A DNA stretch of 64,000 nucleotides from Oxalobacter sp. OttesenSCG-928-P03 (GCA_030269625.1 JAJDFZ010000002.1:1-64000), one strand, 5' to 3'; positions 26,436-37,120 are shown, numbered from the stretch's first letter. Translations and numbers: made by a program. Notes: a model not told the origin generated them from the sequence alone.

Positions 26436-27455
26436 ATGAATATTACCGTTCTTGGTGCCGGTGCCTGGGGCACCGCTTTGGCTATTGTGCTGGCACAGCG
26501 CCATCCGGTTGTGCTGTGGGGGAGAGATGCCGGCCATATGCTTGCAGCGGAAAAATCCCGTGAAAACAGCGTGGGTTTGCCAGGGTTTGCGTTGCCGGAT
26601 CAGTTAATGCTCAGTTCGGATTTTGACGATGCGCTCGCCCATGTGAAAACGCCGGATTCACTGCTTTTTGTCGCCACTTCGGTTGCCGGATTGCGAGAGG
26701 TGACAAAAAACCTGCAATCGGCGGTTATTCAGAACCTTGTCTGGCTGTGCAAAGGCTTTGAAGAGGGAACCGGTTTTTTACCGCACCAGGTCATTTCTGA
26801 ATTCATTTCGCCCGCTGTCAGCCGGGGCGTTTTGTCCGGGCCTTCTTTTGCACAGGAAGTGGCGGCGGGTTTGCCCTGCGCGCTGACGATTGCCTCTGAT
26901 TCGCCTTTGTTGCGGCAGCAGGTGGTTTCGGCGGCCAATTTCGGGAATATGCGCATTTATTCCAGCGATGATGTGACAGGTGTTGAAGTCGGCGGCGCAG
27001 TCAAGAATATTCTGGCCATCGCTGCAGGCCTTTGCGATGGCATGGGGCTGGGAACCAATGCGCGAGCGGCCCTGATAACGCGCGGGCTGGCGGAAATCAC
27101 CCGGCTTGGCGTAGCGCTGGGCGGCCGTCCTGAAACGTTTATGGGGCTGACCGGGATGGGCGATCTGATTCTGACCTGTACCGGTGATTTGTCACGCAAT
27201 CGCCAGGTCGGACTGGCACTGGCAAAAGGCCAGCCGCTGGATGTCATTGTGGCTGAGCTTGGTCACGTTGCAGAGGGAGTTCGCTGTGCCCGGGCCGTCA
27301 GAATGCTGGCAAAATCGTGTCATGTGGATATGCCGATTGCTGATGCTGTGGCGGGTATTTTATTTGACGGGGTTTCTCCCCAGGCGACGCTGGCCCAGCT
27401 TTTGTCTCGCCATGCCCGGGATGAGGCAGATTATACCTATCAGAAACCGCTGTAG
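26436..27455 (+). CDS. gpsA: Glycerol-3-phosphate dehydrogenase [NAD(P)+]
   Basis: 339 residues from the ATG at 26436 (an in-frame TTG lies four codons upstream). It reduces DHAP to sn-glycerol 3-phosphate for phospholipids. The nucleotide loop is 'ITVLGAGAWGTALA'; 'LSGPSFAQEVAAGLPCAL', 'VEVGGAVKNILAIAAGLCDGMGLGTNARAALITRG' with the catalytic lysine, and 'LTGMGDLILTCTGDLSRNRQVG' are all present. It ends 5 bases from the convergent glnE. Confidence 0.95.
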   Translation: MNITVLGAGAWGTALAIVLAQRHPVVLWGRDAGHMLAAEKSRENSVGLPGFALPDQLMLSSDFDDALAHVKTPDSLLFVATSVAGLREVTKNLQSAVIQNLVWLCKGFEEGTGFLPHQVISEFISPAVSRGVLSGPSFAQEVAAGLPCALTIASDSPLLRQQVVSAANFGNMRIYSSDDVTGVEVGGAVKNILAIAAGLCDGMGLGTNARAALITRGLAEITRLGVALGGRPETFMGLTGMGDLILTCTGDLSRNRQVGLALAKGQPLDVIVAELGHVAEGVRCARAVRMLAKSCHVDMPIADAVAGILFDGVSPQATLAQLLSRHARDEADYTYQKPL

Positions 27456-27460
27456 CTTTT

Positions 27461-30199
27461 TTATGCGCCGGCAGGAAAAAGCAGATTCCACAATTTTCTG
27501 ACTTGCGCAATTTCATCCAGAACCATATCGACTTCGACACGCGAGACGTCTGCCCCCTGCATCCGGATCTGATGTTGCCTTCGCCTGAAATTCCGGTAAA
27601 TATCGGCCAGCGTCTGGCCAAGTCCCTCCGGGATCAGCCCGATTTTTTCGCACAGGACCAAAAGGGCAATATTGCCGATATTGCCGGTCAATTCAGGATG
27701 TTTTGCCGCATGTGTCAGGACAAGGCACTGGACCATGAATTCAATATCGATCATGCCTCCTGTGTCGTGCTTGAGGTCAAAAAGCGAAGAGCGGTTAGGG
27801 TGCGCGTCATGAATTTTTTTCCGGATTTCCAGGACATCGTGCGAAAGCGTGGCGGTATCGCGCGGCTGCCTTAAAATGGCATCACGGATTGATTCAAAGC
27901 GTTCGCCGATTTTTTCGTCCCCTGCGCAGAAACGGGCTCGGGTCAGCGCCTGGTGTTCCCATGTCCAGGCGGATTCTTTCTGGTATTTTTCAAAAGAGGT
28001 GACGCTGGATACCATTAATCCGCTGGCACCGTCGGGACGCAAGGCGATATCGATATCAAAAAGCCGTCCGGCAGAAGTCGGGCTGGACATCCAGGTAATA
28101 AAACGCTGAGCCAGGCGGGCGTACAGCATGGGAGCGTCGGGATGGTCATCGTCATAAAGAAAAATCAGGTCAAGATCTGATGCATAGCCCAGCTCTTTGC
28201 CACCCAGTTTTCCATAAGCGATAACCGCAAAGCGGGGAGTATCCGTGTGACGGTTGGGCATGGCAAGCCAGGCTTCCCGGATAGTCGCTTCAATGATGAT
28301 ATCGGCCAGTTTGGAAAGATGGTCGGCCAGCCTTTCTACTGTCAGCGCGCCCTCAAGATCCTGTGCCAGCAGTCTGAAAAGCTGGGCGTGATGCATGTCC
28401 CGCAGAAAATCCATCTGCCGCTCCGTATCCCCCCGCTCAATGCTCAACTGGCTGTCCAGTTCTGTCGTAAAGGCATTCCAGTCCGGCGGGGCAAGCAGTG
28501 TGCGCACATCCAGCAGTTCATCCAGCAAAATGGGATGTCTTGTCAGGTATTGCGCCGCCCAGTCACTGGCATCCATCATGCGGATCAGGCGCCCCAGGGT
28601 TGCCGGGTATTCTGTCAAAAGTGAAAGGTATGCTGAACGCCGGGCAATGGACTCAAAAAAATCCAGCAGTCGGCCTAAAGACGGCAGGGGGTTGGCGCAG
28701 GTATCCGCTATCTGGGGGAGAACCAGGTTAATCAGCGACATCAGGCGGTCCCGGCTGCTGTCGGAAAGGGATTGAATGCGGTTCGCTTTCCAGAGTGCCA
28801 GAATTCGTTCTGCCGCCGGACGGGTTTCAGTAAAGCCCACCAGTCCCAGCTTGGCTTCGATTGCAGCAACCTGCTCATTTTCCGGCTGGTTGATCAGGAT
28901 GGGCTGGTGCAAAACAATCTGGGATTTTTCGTGTGAAGGGGGGGATTTATCACTGAAAATGGCATCAAACTGGGCCGCGACGAAGGCGCGGTGCTTCTGG
29001 AGTTCATGCAGAAGGCTGCTGGCGTCGGGATAACCCATCATATTGGCGATGAGGGTTTTGTCATCCGGATTCGAAGGAAGGACATGGGTCTGCGCATCAT
29101 CCAGGTATTGCAGGCGATGTTCCAGGTTGCGCAAAAAAGCATAGGAGTCTAAAAGCTGTTCGGAAATATCCTTTTCTATCTGGCGTTTGCCGACGAGGAT
29201 GCGCAGGATTTCACGCGTTGAGCGGTCTCGCAGTGACACATCCCGCCCGCCCCGGATAAGCTGGAACATCTGCGTCAGAAACTCGATTTCGCGAATGCCG
29301 CCCCGCCCGAGTTTGACATTGTTATTGCGCTCCGGGTGCATTTTTTCCTGGCGCAGCACTTCCGCGCGAATCTGCTGGTGCATATTCCGTATGGCATCAA
29401 TCACACCGTAGTCGAGATAACGCCGGTAGACAAAAGGCAGGACAATGCTTTCGAGAACGGCGATGTCTTTTTTGCGTCCGGTAATGGGGCGGGCCTTGAT
29501 CCAGGCATAGCGTTCCCATTCACGGCCCTGGACAATCAGGTACTGTTCGACCGCGTTGATGCTGCAGACAAGCGGGCCGGAGGCACCGTTCGGACGCAGT
29601 GCCATATCGACACGAAAAACAAAGCCGTCTTCACAGATTTCAGAAAGGGCATTGATCAGTCTTTTTCCGAGGCGGGTAAAGAATTCCTGGTTGGACAGTT
29701 GTCTTTGCCCCGGTTCCCATGTGCGGGTATCGCCATTTTCCGGATAGACGAAAATCAGGTCCACATCGGAGGAAACATTCAGTTCGCCTCCGCCCAGTTT
29801 CCCCATGCCCACCACAATCAGTTCCTGTTCTTCACCGGATAAGGCGCCGACAGGTGTGCCGTGTGCGGCCGTCATTTCTGCCATGAGTGCATCTGCCTGT
29901 GTGCGGATAGCAAATTCAGCGAAGGCGGTCATGGCGGTGACGACTTCATTCAAATCGGCTTTTCCGCTCAGGTCACGGTGAATCAGGCTGGCGATCAGGA
30001 GGTTTCTTGTCCGGCGCATGGCACGCGGGAGAGTGAATCCCGATGAGGTTTCATTTTGTAACAATGCCGAAAAATCGAGCGCGGAAAGGTTATCCTGTGA
30101 AAGCGATTCAACCTGTTTTTGCCGGACAGGCTGGTCGGCATTCACCCAGTGCATGTAAAATCTCGAAGCGCTTCCTGCGGGTAGAAGGGAAAGGGGCAT
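27461..30199 (-). CDS. glnE: Bifunctional glutamine synthetase adenylyltransferase/adenylyl-removing enzyme
   Basis: 912 residues from the ATG at 30199; the frame continues upstream to 30271 but that part lacks family features, and no clear ribosome site decides the start. It adenylylates and de-adenylylates glutamine synthetase in response to PII. Two nucleotidyltransferase domains are visible: the de-adenylylating one in the N half with 'GMGKLGGGELNVSSDVDLIFVY' and the adenylylating one in the C half with 'YGKLGGKELGYASDLDLIFLYDD'. Since the gene is on the minus strand, the N half lies near 29.8 kb and the C half near 28.2 kb. E. coli GlnE is 946 residues. Confidence 0.93.
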   Translation of the reverse strand: MPLSLLPAGSASRFYMHWVNADQPVRQKQVESLSQDNLSALDFSALLQNETSSGFTLPRAMRRTRNLLIASLIHRDLSGKADLNEVVTAMTAFAEFAIRTQADALMAEMTAAHGTPVGALSGEEQELIVVGMGKLGGGELNVSSDVDLIFVYPENGDTRTWEPGQRQLSNQEFFTRLGKRLINALSEICEDGFVFRVDMALRPNGASGPLVCSINAVEQYLIVQGREWERYAWIKARPITGRKKDIAVLESIVLPFVYRRYLDYGVIDAIRNMHQQIRAEVLRQEKMHPERNNNVKLGRGGIREIEFLTQMFQLIRGGRDVSLRDRSTREILRILVGKRQIEKDISEQLLDSYAFLRNLEHRLQYLDDAQTHVLPSNPDDKTLIANMMGYPDASSLLHELQKHRAFVAAQFDAIFSDKSPPSHEKSQIVLHQPILINQPENEQVAAIEAKLGLVGFTETRPAAERILALWKANRIQSLSDSSRDRLMSLINLVLPQIADTCANPLPSLGRLLDFFESIARRSAYLSLLTEYPATLGRLIRMMDASDWAAQYLTRHPILLDELLDVRTLLAPPDWNAFTTELDSQLSIERGDTERQMDFLRDMHHAQLFRLLAQDLEGALTVERLADHLSKLADIIIEATIREAWLAMPNRHTDTPRFAVIAYGKLGGKELGYASDLDLIFLYDDDHPDAPMLYARLAQRFITWMSSPTSAGRLFDIDIALRPDGASGLMVSSVTSFEKYQKESAWTWEHQALTRARFCAGDEKIGERFESIRDAILRQPRDTATLSHDVLEIRKKIHDAHPNRSSLFDLKHDTGGMIDIEFMVQCLVLTHAAKHPELTGNIGNIALLVLCEKIGLIPEGLGQTLADIYRNFRRRQHQIRMQGADVSRVEVDMVLDEIAQVRKLWNLLFPAGA

Positions 30200-30320
30200 A
30201 TATTTATTGGAACGGAAATAAAAAACATTCGACAAAAACAGACAAACCATTTTCGCAGATATCGTGCGCAAGGATGGTGAATCCGACCCTCATTTTACGC
30301 TTAACCACTGATTTTTATTC

Positions 30321-33300
30321 ATGCACACAGAATTGCCCCCACCGCAGAAACGCTTCAATGCCTGGCAACAGCTATGCCTGAGATTGCGTGAAATAGCGGC
30401 AACACCGGATTCCCGGCTGATGCGTGCTGCCCGTATCGGGATTCGGGTGATGCTGGTCGGCTATTTCATTTTCTGTGCGATTTTTCTCTGTGTGCGCTAC
30501 TTCGTCCTGCCACAGATCAGCCAGTACAAATCCCATGTCGAGAAAGCGCTGACAGAAGGGTTTGGCCGGCAGGTGACGATTGCCCGGATTGATGCTTCCT
30601 GGTACGGTTTCCGGCCGCTTCTGAAACTCAATGAAGTCGTTGTGCATGACGCGGATGGTGATCCGGCTCTCCAGTTGCCCGAAATAAAGGCAACAGTATC
30701 CTGGTGGTCTTTCGTGGCTTTCGATCTTCGGCTGGCCCAACTGGAAATCAATCGCCCGGAACTGGATATCCGGCGCGACAGCAAAGGCAATCTTTATGTG
30801 GCCGGATTGCCGGTTGATACCAGTGTCCGAAAAAAGGGTGGCGGCATGGACTGGATTCTTCGGCAGAATACGATTCTCATCCGTGATGGAACGATTCGAT
30901 GGGTAGATGAATTGCGCAATGCGCCGGAACTGGCACTGAAAAACCTTAATTTTGTCCTGGAAAACAGTGGGCGCAGGCACCGTATGCGCTTTATTGCACA
31001 TTCAAATATTATCCAGTCAGGCGAGATTGATATCCGGGCCGATTTTGTCCATCCTTATTTTGCTGAGCGGATATCAGATTCTTCCGCCTGGAAGGGGAGT
31101 CTCTATCTGGCGTTGCCGTCTGCCGAGCTGGAACCGTGGAAACCTTATTTTGATTTTCCTTACGGCCTGAAAAAAGGGGCCGGCGCCGTTAATGCCTGGA
31201 TGAGTTTTGACCATGCGCGGATAGCGGATTTGACCGTGGATGTCGACTTGAACAATGTCGTGCTTCAACTGGAGCCGCGTTTGCCGGTGCTGGATCTGCG
31301 TCGTATTTCGGGGCGCATATCGGCAAAGGAAATATTTGATGCCGATGCGACCGATGACAGCCTGACACTGGGAGATCGTCCCCATGAGGTTGAGCTCAGT
31401 GACATTTTTCTTGAGACTGCAGACGGTATCAAGATGAAAAGTGTTGATTTTTCGGAAAAGCACATACCGGCAAAAGACGGCAAACCGGCAATGACGGAAA
31501 TTTCCACGGACGAACTGGATCTTTCCACGCTGATTCAACTGACGAAATACCTGCCGCTGACATCAGAGCAGCACAGGATGCTCAATGATTTTTCGCCATC
31601 CGGTGAACTGAATCAGTTCTCCATTCGCTGGGAGGGGCAATATCCCGATCTGGTGTCGTACAAGGTAAGCGGCAGATTCGTCAATTTTTCCATGAATGCC
31701 GTACCGGCGCGTTCCGCCCGCCCCAAAACCGCCGGGGAACCGGCGCAGGCAGCCATCCCCGCCATTCCCGGCTTCAGGAACCTGACCGGCAGTGTTTCTG
31801 CAAATGAACATGGCGGGACACTGGAACTGGATTCCGATGCGGCAACCCTGAACCTGCCTTCTTATTTCCAAAAACCAAGCTGGCATTTTGATGAGCTCAA
31901 GCTCAGGGCAAACTGGTCACAGTCTGAGGGAAATCCGTTTGTCTTTGTCATTGAAAAGATGGATTTTGACCTGGATGGTATTTCGGCATCGATTTCAGGC
32001 CGGCATACCAAGCCGCTTTCCGATGATGAAAAAGGTCCCGGCACTGTGGATATGACCGCCACGATCAAAAGTTTTGATATGACAAGAACGGGGCATTACG
32101 TTCCACTGCAGACCAAGGAAGTCCTGCGGTATTGGCTTTCCAATGCGTTTCAGGAAGGAACTGCCAGTAATATTAGCGTCCATCTCAAGGGCGATCTTTC
32201 CCGGTTTCCCTTTACGGATACGGCCGCAGGCAAGAGCGAGGATGGAGAATTCAGTGTCCGCATGGATGTGAATGGCGTGCGGCTGAATTATGCGCCGACC
32301 ATGGTATCCAAAGAGGGCAAACTGTTGTGGGAGCCGATCGAAAAAATCAATGGCTGGCTGACAATCAAGGGAGGAGAAATTGTCATTCATGCGGATAACG
32401 CGATCTTGAGCGGTAATACGCTGACCAATGTTGATGTTGTTATTCCCGACATGCTGGCGGAGGATGCCTCACTGAATGTTGTCGGATATGCCGAGGGCGA
32501 ACTGCAGAATTTCCTTCGTTTTGTGAACGCTTCGCCAGTCAATAATGTGATTGGCGGCCTGACCGAGGAATCTAAAACAACCGGCACGGCCAGCCTGATT
32601 CTCAAAATGCAGATGCCGCTTTCCAACATGGCAAATTCCAAAGTGCAGGGTACGGTCCAGTTTGCCGATAATGATATTCATCTTTTCCCGGATTTGCCTG
32701 TTTTGACCAGTGTCCGGGGCAAGGTCCTTTTTTCTGACAAGGGGTTTGAACTGGAGGGGGTCAATGCACAGTTTCTTGGCGGCACAGTCAATCTCAGCGG
32801 TGGAACCGGAAAGGATGGGGGTTCACAGGTTAATGCCAGCGGAACACTGACAGCGGAGGGACTGCGGAAAAATTATGCCGTTGGCAGCCTGGGCAAAATG
32901 ATGGGACGTTTGTCGGGCAGCATGGCTTACACACTTTCCATTACGCAGAAAGGGGGATCGCAAAGTGGCGGGTATCCCGATATTGTTCTTGAATCGGGGA
33001 TGAGTGGATTTGGCGTGGATCTCCCTGCACCGCTTGGCAAAAAGAGTTCGGAGACCCGGCAATTGCATGTGGCAGCCAATCCCATTGCCTCAACCGGAAA
33101 AGCGCGCCGCGATGAAATCAAAATTGCCTATGGGCCTTCTGCTTTTGCACACTATGAGCGTCAGAAAATCGACAAGACATGGCAGCTTTCCAGGGGGGGA
33201 ATTGGCATCAATGTGAAACCGGTCCTTCACCCCGGGGTGTCTCTTAATCTTAACCTGCCTGCCCTGGATATGAATGTCTGGCAGGAAGCGCTGTCATCCC

Positions 33301-34505
33301 TTCTGGCTGATAACGGCGCGGGAAAAGTGGCAGCCAAAGGCGGAGCGGATATCGGGAAATATGTTGAGCCGCAGCAGTTTTCCATTCAGGTGGATGAGCT
33401 TGCCGCCATGGAGTTCAAACTGACCAAGGCCAACATTACCGGTTCAAGGCAGCCTGGACGCTGGCAGGCGGAGGTGGATGCCAATGAGTTGAAAGGACAG
33501 TTGATGTGGACAGAACCGGTTGGCAAACAGACAACAGGCAAACTGACCGCCCGCCTGGCAACCCTGACAATACCCCGAATGGCGCCGGACAGAATTGAAG
33601 ATGCCATCAAGCGTGACAGTGTGCGGGATATTCCTGCCATTGATGTTGTGACGGACAATCTCACGCTCTTTGATATCAAGTTGGGAAAAACAGAGCTGGT
33701 TGCCAATAATGTTGCCACACCTGCCGGAAGGGAATGGCATATCAACCGCCTGAGTATCTCCAATCCGGATGCCCGGCTGAACTCCACGGGCAGTTGGGTT
33801 GTCGGGAGTAGCGGGGCGCAGCAGACCCGGATGAATTATGATCTGGATATCCGTGATGCCGGCAGGCTCCTGGACCGTTTTGGCTACAAGGATATCCTGA
33901 GTGGCGGAAAGGGTAAAATGCACGGCGATATCAGTTGGGCGGGGCTGCCGTATTCGCTGGATATCCCGAGCCTTTCTGGTAAGATTGACTTGAATGTCGG
34001 GAAGGGGCAGTTCCTCAAGGTCGAGCCCGGCATGGCCAAACTTTTGGGTGTGCTTTCCATGCAATCGCTGCCAAGGAGGCTGACACTGGATTTCAGGGAT
34101 GTTTTCTCGGATGGTTTTGCCTTTGATGAGGTCACTGCCAAGGCGGAAATTTCAAAAGGGGTTGCCACAACGGAAAACCTGACCATGAAAGGGGTGACCG
34201 CGACAGTTCTGATGGACGGCAGTGTGGATATTGCCAAGGAAACGCAAAACCTGCATGTGGCGGTCCTGCCGGAAATCAATGCCGGGGCGGCATCGATTGC
34301 CTATAGCCTGATCAATCCGGCGATCGGTGTTGGCACATTTCTTGCGCAGCTTTTTCTGAAAGACCCGCTGTCCAAAACCTTTACCTTTGAATATCAGATA
34401 ACCGGGTCATGGACTGAGCCGAATATCCAGAAACTGGAAAGCAAGGAAAGCCGGACCCAAAAGTTTATTGATTCAGTGAAACCGACAAGTAAGGACGAGA
34501 TATGA
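30321..34505 (+). CDS. yhdP: YhdP family AsmA-like phospholipid transport protein
   Basis: 1394 residues. An N-terminal membrane helix (about 40-63) is followed by a very long beta-rich periplasmic part and the DUF3971/AsmA-like C-terminus. Early 'VEKALTEGFGRQVTIARIDASWYGFRPLLKLNEV' and late 'DILSGGKGKMHGDISWAGLPYSLDIPSLSGKIDLNVGKGQFLKVEPG' are the conserved ends. In E. coli YhdP moves phospholipids to the outer membrane with TamB and YdbH; a tamB homologue is 28 kb away in this window. The stop overlaps the start of the amidase gene (ATGA at 34502). Confidence 0.9.
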   Translation: MHTELPPPQKRFNAWQQLCLRLREIAATPDSRLMRAARIGIRVMLVGYFIFCAIFLCVRYFVLPQISQYKSHVEKALTEGFGRQVTIARIDASWYGFRPLLKLNEVVVHDADGDPALQLPEIKATVSWWSFVAFDLRLAQLEINRPELDIRRDSKGNLYVAGLPVDTSVRKKGGGMDWILRQNTILIRDGTIRWVDELRNAPELALKNLNFVLENSGRRHRMRFIAHSNIIQSGEIDIRADFVHPYFAERISDSSAWKGSLYLALPSAELEPWKPYFDFPYGLKKGAGAVNAWMSFDHARIADLTVDVDLNNVVLQLEPRLPVLDLRRISGRISAKEIFDADATDDSLTLGDRPHEVELSDIFLETADGIKMKSVDFSEKHIPAKDGKPAMTEISTDELDLSTLIQLTKYLPLTSEQHRMLNDFSPSGELNQFSIRWEGQYPDLVSYKVSGRFVNFSMNAVPARSARPKTAGEPAQAAIPAIPGFRNLTGSVSANEHGGTLELDSDAATLNLPSYFQKPSWHFDELKLRANWSQSEGNPFVFVIEKMDFDLDGISASISGRHTKPLSDDEKGPGTVDMTATIKSFDMTRTGHYVPLQTKEVLRYWLSNAFQEGTASNISVHLKGDLSRFPFTDTAAGKSEDGEFSVRMDVNGVRLNYAPTMVSKEGKLLWEPIEKINGWLTIKGGEIVIHADNAILSGNTLTNVDVVIPDMLAEDASLNVVGYAEGELQNFLRFVNASPVNNVIGGLTEESKTTGTASLILKMQMPLSNMANSKVQGTVQFADNDIHLFPDLPVLTSVRGKVLFSDKGFELEGVNAQFLGGTVNLSGGTGKDGGSQVNASGTLTAEGLRKNYAVGSLGKMMGRLSGSMAYTLSITQKGGSQSGGYPDIVLESGMSGFGVDLPAPLGKKSSETRQLHVAANPIASTGKARRDEIKIAYGPSAFAHYERQKIDKTWQLSRGGIGINVKPVLHPGVSLNLNLPALDMNVWQEALSSLLADNGAGKVAAKGGADIGKYVEPQQFSIQVDELAAMEFKLTKANITGSRQPGRWQAEVDANELKGQLMWTEPVGKQTTGKLTARLATLTIPRMAPDRIEDAIKRDSVRDIPAIDVVTDNLTLFDIKLGKTELVANNVATPAGREWHINRLSISNPDARLNSTGSWVVGSSGAQQTRMNYDLDIRDAGRLLDRFGYKDILSGGKGKMHGDISWAGLPYSLDIPSLSGKIDLNVGKGQFLKVEPGMAKLLGVLSMQSLPRRLTLDFRDVFSDGFAFDEVTAKAEISKGVATTENLTMKGVTATVLMDGSVDIAKETQNLHVAVLPEINAGAASIAYSLINPAIGVGTFLAQLFLKDPLSKTFTFEYQITGSWTEPNIQKLESKESRTQKFIDSVKPTSKDEI

Positions 34506-35299
34506 CAAAAGTTGCTGCGATACAGATGATTTCGACCCCTGATGTTGAGGAAAATATCGTCTCGGCCCGCAGGCTGATTGGCGAAGCGGCAGAACAGGGG
34601 GCAAAACTGGTTCTTTTGCCCGAGTACTGGCCGAGTATCGGCAGGAACGACAAGGAAAAGCTGGGGCAGGCAGAAGAACCCGGTTCTGGTCCGATACAGG
34701 ATTTCATGTCCGGTATTGCCAGAGAACACGGGATCTGGCTGATTGGTGGAACCCTGTCTCTTGTGGCGCCGGTTGAAAACAAGGTGCTGAATACGACCCT
34801 GGTCTATGATCCGCAGGGTAAGGCAGTATCAAGGTATGACAAGATCCATCTTTTCAGCTTCGCCTCGGGTAAGGAGGCATACGACGAGTCGGCGTATATC
34901 TGTGGTGGCGATGATGTGGTTTCGTTCGAAGCGCCTTTTGGCCGGGTGGGGCTGACGGTTTGTTATGACCTGCGTTTTCCCGAACTGTTCCGGGCTTTTG
35001 GCGAATGCGCCCTGATTGTCGTGCCGGCAGCGTTTACCTATACCACCGGCAAGGTCCATTGGGAAATTCTCCTGCGCGCGCGCGCGATCGAAAACCAGTG
35101 TTATATCCTGGCTGCTGCACAGGGCGGTCGTCATCAGACCGGCCGCCGGACCTGGGGGCAGACAGTATTGATTGATCCGTGGGGTGAGATCAAGGCCGAG
35201 TTGATGGAAGGGGAAGGCGTGGTGCTGGGAGAAATCGAGCAGGAGGTACTGGATACCATCCGGGAAAAACTGCCGGCGCTCAAACACAAGCGGCTTTGA
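34502..35299 (+). CDS. Nitrilase-family carbon-nitrogen hydrolase (Nit1-like amidase)
   Basis: 265 residues. The catalytic triad Glu-Lys-Cys is visible: Glu in 'KLVLLPEYWPSIG', Lys in 'RYDKIHLFSFA', Cys in 'VGLTVCYDLRFPELFRA'. 'RARAIENQCYILAAAQGG' follows. The closest family type is the deaminated-glutathione amidase or omega-amidase group, which repairs side products of transaminases acting on glutathione or glutamine. The exact substrate is not readable. The order yhdP-amidase-tldD is conserved in proteobacteria. Confidence 0.85.
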   Translation: MTKVAAIQMISTPDVEENIVSARRLIGEAAEQGAKLVLLPEYWPSIGRNDKEKLGQAEEPGSGPIQDFMSGIAREHGIWLIGGTLSLVAPVENKVLNTTLVYDPQGKAVSRYDKIHLFSFASGKEAYDESAYICGGDDVVSFEAPFGRVGLTVCYDLRFPELFRAFGECALIVVPAAFTYTTGKVHWEILLRARAIENQCYILAAAQGGRHQTGRRTWGQTVLIDPWGEIKAELMEGEGVVLGEIEQEVLDTIREKLPALKHKRL

Positions 35300-35312
35300 T
35301 CCGCCCTGGATG

Positions 35313-35343
35313 AAAAAGCGCACCATGCCGGTGCGCTTTTTTG
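35313..35343 (+). terminator. Intrinsic terminator after the amidase gene
   Basis: AAAAGCGCACC and GGTGCGCTTTT flank a five-base loop (ATGCC), ending in TTTTTT. It closes the yhdP-amidase transcript 14 bases after the stop. Confidence 0.85.
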
Positions 35344-35492
35344 CATAATGCGGTCCTGTTTTAGTCTGAGGTAATGAGAAATGTGCCCGATAACGTAATA
35401 TCTGGAACAATCATCAGGGGCAACGGCAAGCGGATTTTTTCGCAATCCTCTACAATCATCATTTACACGAAATTATTTCCGGACGGTACTTC

Positions 35493-36953
35493 ATGCAGAC
35501 ACAGAACAGGGAAAACCAGAGCCTTGCTACCGCGCGCAGCATTCTTCTGTCGCCATACGGGCTGGATGATGGCCGTTTGATCGAGATACTGGGAACCGTA
35601 TTTACGCATCAGGTGGATTATGCGGACCTGTATTTCCAGTTTACCAAAAACGAAAGCTGGAGCCTGGATGAGGGAATCGTCAAGACAGGCAGTTTTTCTA
35701 TTGACCAGGGCGTTGGTGTCAGGGCCGTTTCCGGTGACAGGACTGCCTTTTCCTATTCGGATGAGATTTCTCTCCCCGCACTTCTGGCGGCGACGGAAAC
35801 AACGCGAACGATTGCCCGGCAGGGCGCAGGCCGCGTCAGGGTCGCATCTTCAGTCAACCCGCTAAAGGGGCATGACCTGTATTTGCAGGCTGATCCGCTG
35901 CAGTCGATCAGTGCAAAAGAGAAAGTGGCGATTTTGGAGCAGATTGAAAAGAAGGCCAAAGCCGCTGATCCACGGGTTGTCCAGGTGATGGCCGGCCTGG
36001 CAGGCGAGTACGATGTCGTACTGGTTGTGCGCAGCGATGGCGCGCTGGCGGCAGATGTGCGGCCGCTGGTCAGGTTATCTGTTACGGTGATTGCCGAACA
36101 GGATGGGCGACGCGAGATGGGGACCAGCGGTGGTGGTGGCCGATATGATTATGGCTACTTTACGGATGCCATGATTGACCGGTATGTCAGCGAGGCCGTT
36201 CATGGGGCGCTGGTCAATCTGGATGCGCGACCGGCTCCCGCAGGCACCATGACGGTTGTTGTTGGTCCCGGCTGGCCTGGCGTGCTGTTGCATGAGGCAG
36301 TGGGTCACGGGCTGGAGGGTGATTTCAACCGGAAAGGATCAAGCACGTTTTCCGGTGGGCTGGGCGACAGGGTTGCCGCCAGGGGGATTACCGTGGTTGA
36401 TGACGGAACGATTGTCAACCGGCGCGGTTCACTGAATATGGACGATGAGGGAACACCGACACAGAACACCGTTTTGATCGAGGATGGTATTTTAAAAGGC
36501 TATCTTCAGGACATCATGAATGCCCGACTGATGAAAATGTCGACAACGGGAAATGCCCGCCGTGAATCCTATGCGCATCTTCCCATGCCGCGCATGACCA
36601 ATACCCTGATGCTGGGTGGCAATCATGATCCGCGTGAAATTATTGAGTCGGTCAAGCAGGGGATTTATGCCGTTAACTTTGGTGGAGGGCAGGTGGATAT
36701 CACCAATGGCAAATTCGTCTTTTCAGCCAGTGAGGCTTATTTCGTGGAAAACGGCAAAATCATGCATCCGGTCAAAGGGGCCACCCTGATTGGCAATGGC
36801 CCGGATATTCTTCGCAGGGTTTCCATGATCGGCAACGATATGTGCCTGGATTCCGGTGTGGGTGTCTGCGGGAAAGAAGGGCAGAGTGTGCCTGTCGGGG
36901 TAGGGCAGCCTACCTTGCGCATTGAGGATGTAACGGTTGGCGGCACAGGCTAG
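35493..36953 (+). CDS. tldD: Metalloprotease TldD
   Basis: 486 residues. TldD forms a heterodimer with TldE (PmbA) and degrades or matures peptides. The zinc motif HExxxH is in '[20 protein letters not shown]'; the zinc cysteine is in '[15 protein letters not shown]'. Long family blocks such as '[21 protein letters not shown]' and '[19 protein letters not shown]' are intact. PmbA is not in this window. The ribosome site is weak. Confidence 0.95.
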   Translation: MQTQNRENQSLATARSILLSPYGLDDGRLIEILGTVFTHQVDYADLYFQFTKNESWSLDEGIVKTGSFSIDQGVGVRAVSGDRTAFSYSDEISLPALLAATETTRTIARQGAGRVRVASSVNPLKGHDLYLQADPLQSISAKEKVAILEQIEKKAKAADPRVVQVMAGLAGEYDVVLVVRSDGALAADVRPLVRLSVTVIAEQDGRREMGTSGGGGRYDYGYFTDAMIDRYVSEAVHGALVNLDARPAPAGTMTVVVGPGWPGVLLHEAVGHGLEGDFNRKGSSTFSGGLGDRVAARGITVVDDGTIVNRRGSLNMDDEGTPTQNTVLIEDGILKGYLQDIMNARLMKMSTTGNARRESYAHLPMPRMTNTLMLGGNHDPREIIESVKQGIYAVNFGGGQVDITNGKFVFSASEAYFVENGKIMHPVKGATLIGNGPDILRRVSMIGNDMCLDSGVGVCGKEGQSVPVGVGQPTLRIEDVTVGGTG

Positions 36954-36975
36954 TTGTTAAAAAACAACATATCAA

Positions 36976-37004
36976 CCGACACATTTTCAAAAATGCGTTA
37001 TACT
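36976..37004 (+). promoter_or_regulatory. Promoter of the DAHP synthase leader
   Basis: CCGACA (36976-36981), a 17-base spacer and TATACT (36999-37004). The expected start at about 37011 places the whole attenuator in the transcript. Confidence 0.65.
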
Positions 37005-37036
37005 GGAAACGTAAATTGATTAATTGCGACACAAAA

Positions 37037-37120
37037 ATGCTGAATACCATCCGTTTTTTCTTTTTTTACTTTAGCTATTCCGGCCCAGTGGCGGTGGAAG
37101 AGCGGTTGTCATCCAGATAA
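37037..37120 (+). CDS. Phe/Tyr-rich attenuator leader peptide
   Basis: A 27-codon open frame too short for usual gene calls. Its first third holds five Phe and two Tyr codons within eight (37055-37078: TTT TTC TTT TTT TAC TTT AGC TAT), then a stop at 37118. Ahead of an aromatic-pathway gene and followed by a terminator hairpin, this is the arrangement of pheL-type leader peptides. A ribosome held at the Phe/Tyr codons would leave TGGCGGT (37089-37095) free. I see no strong ribosome site before the ATG, which is the main weakness. Confidence 0.75.
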   Translation: MLNTIRFFFFYFSYSGPVAVEERLSSR

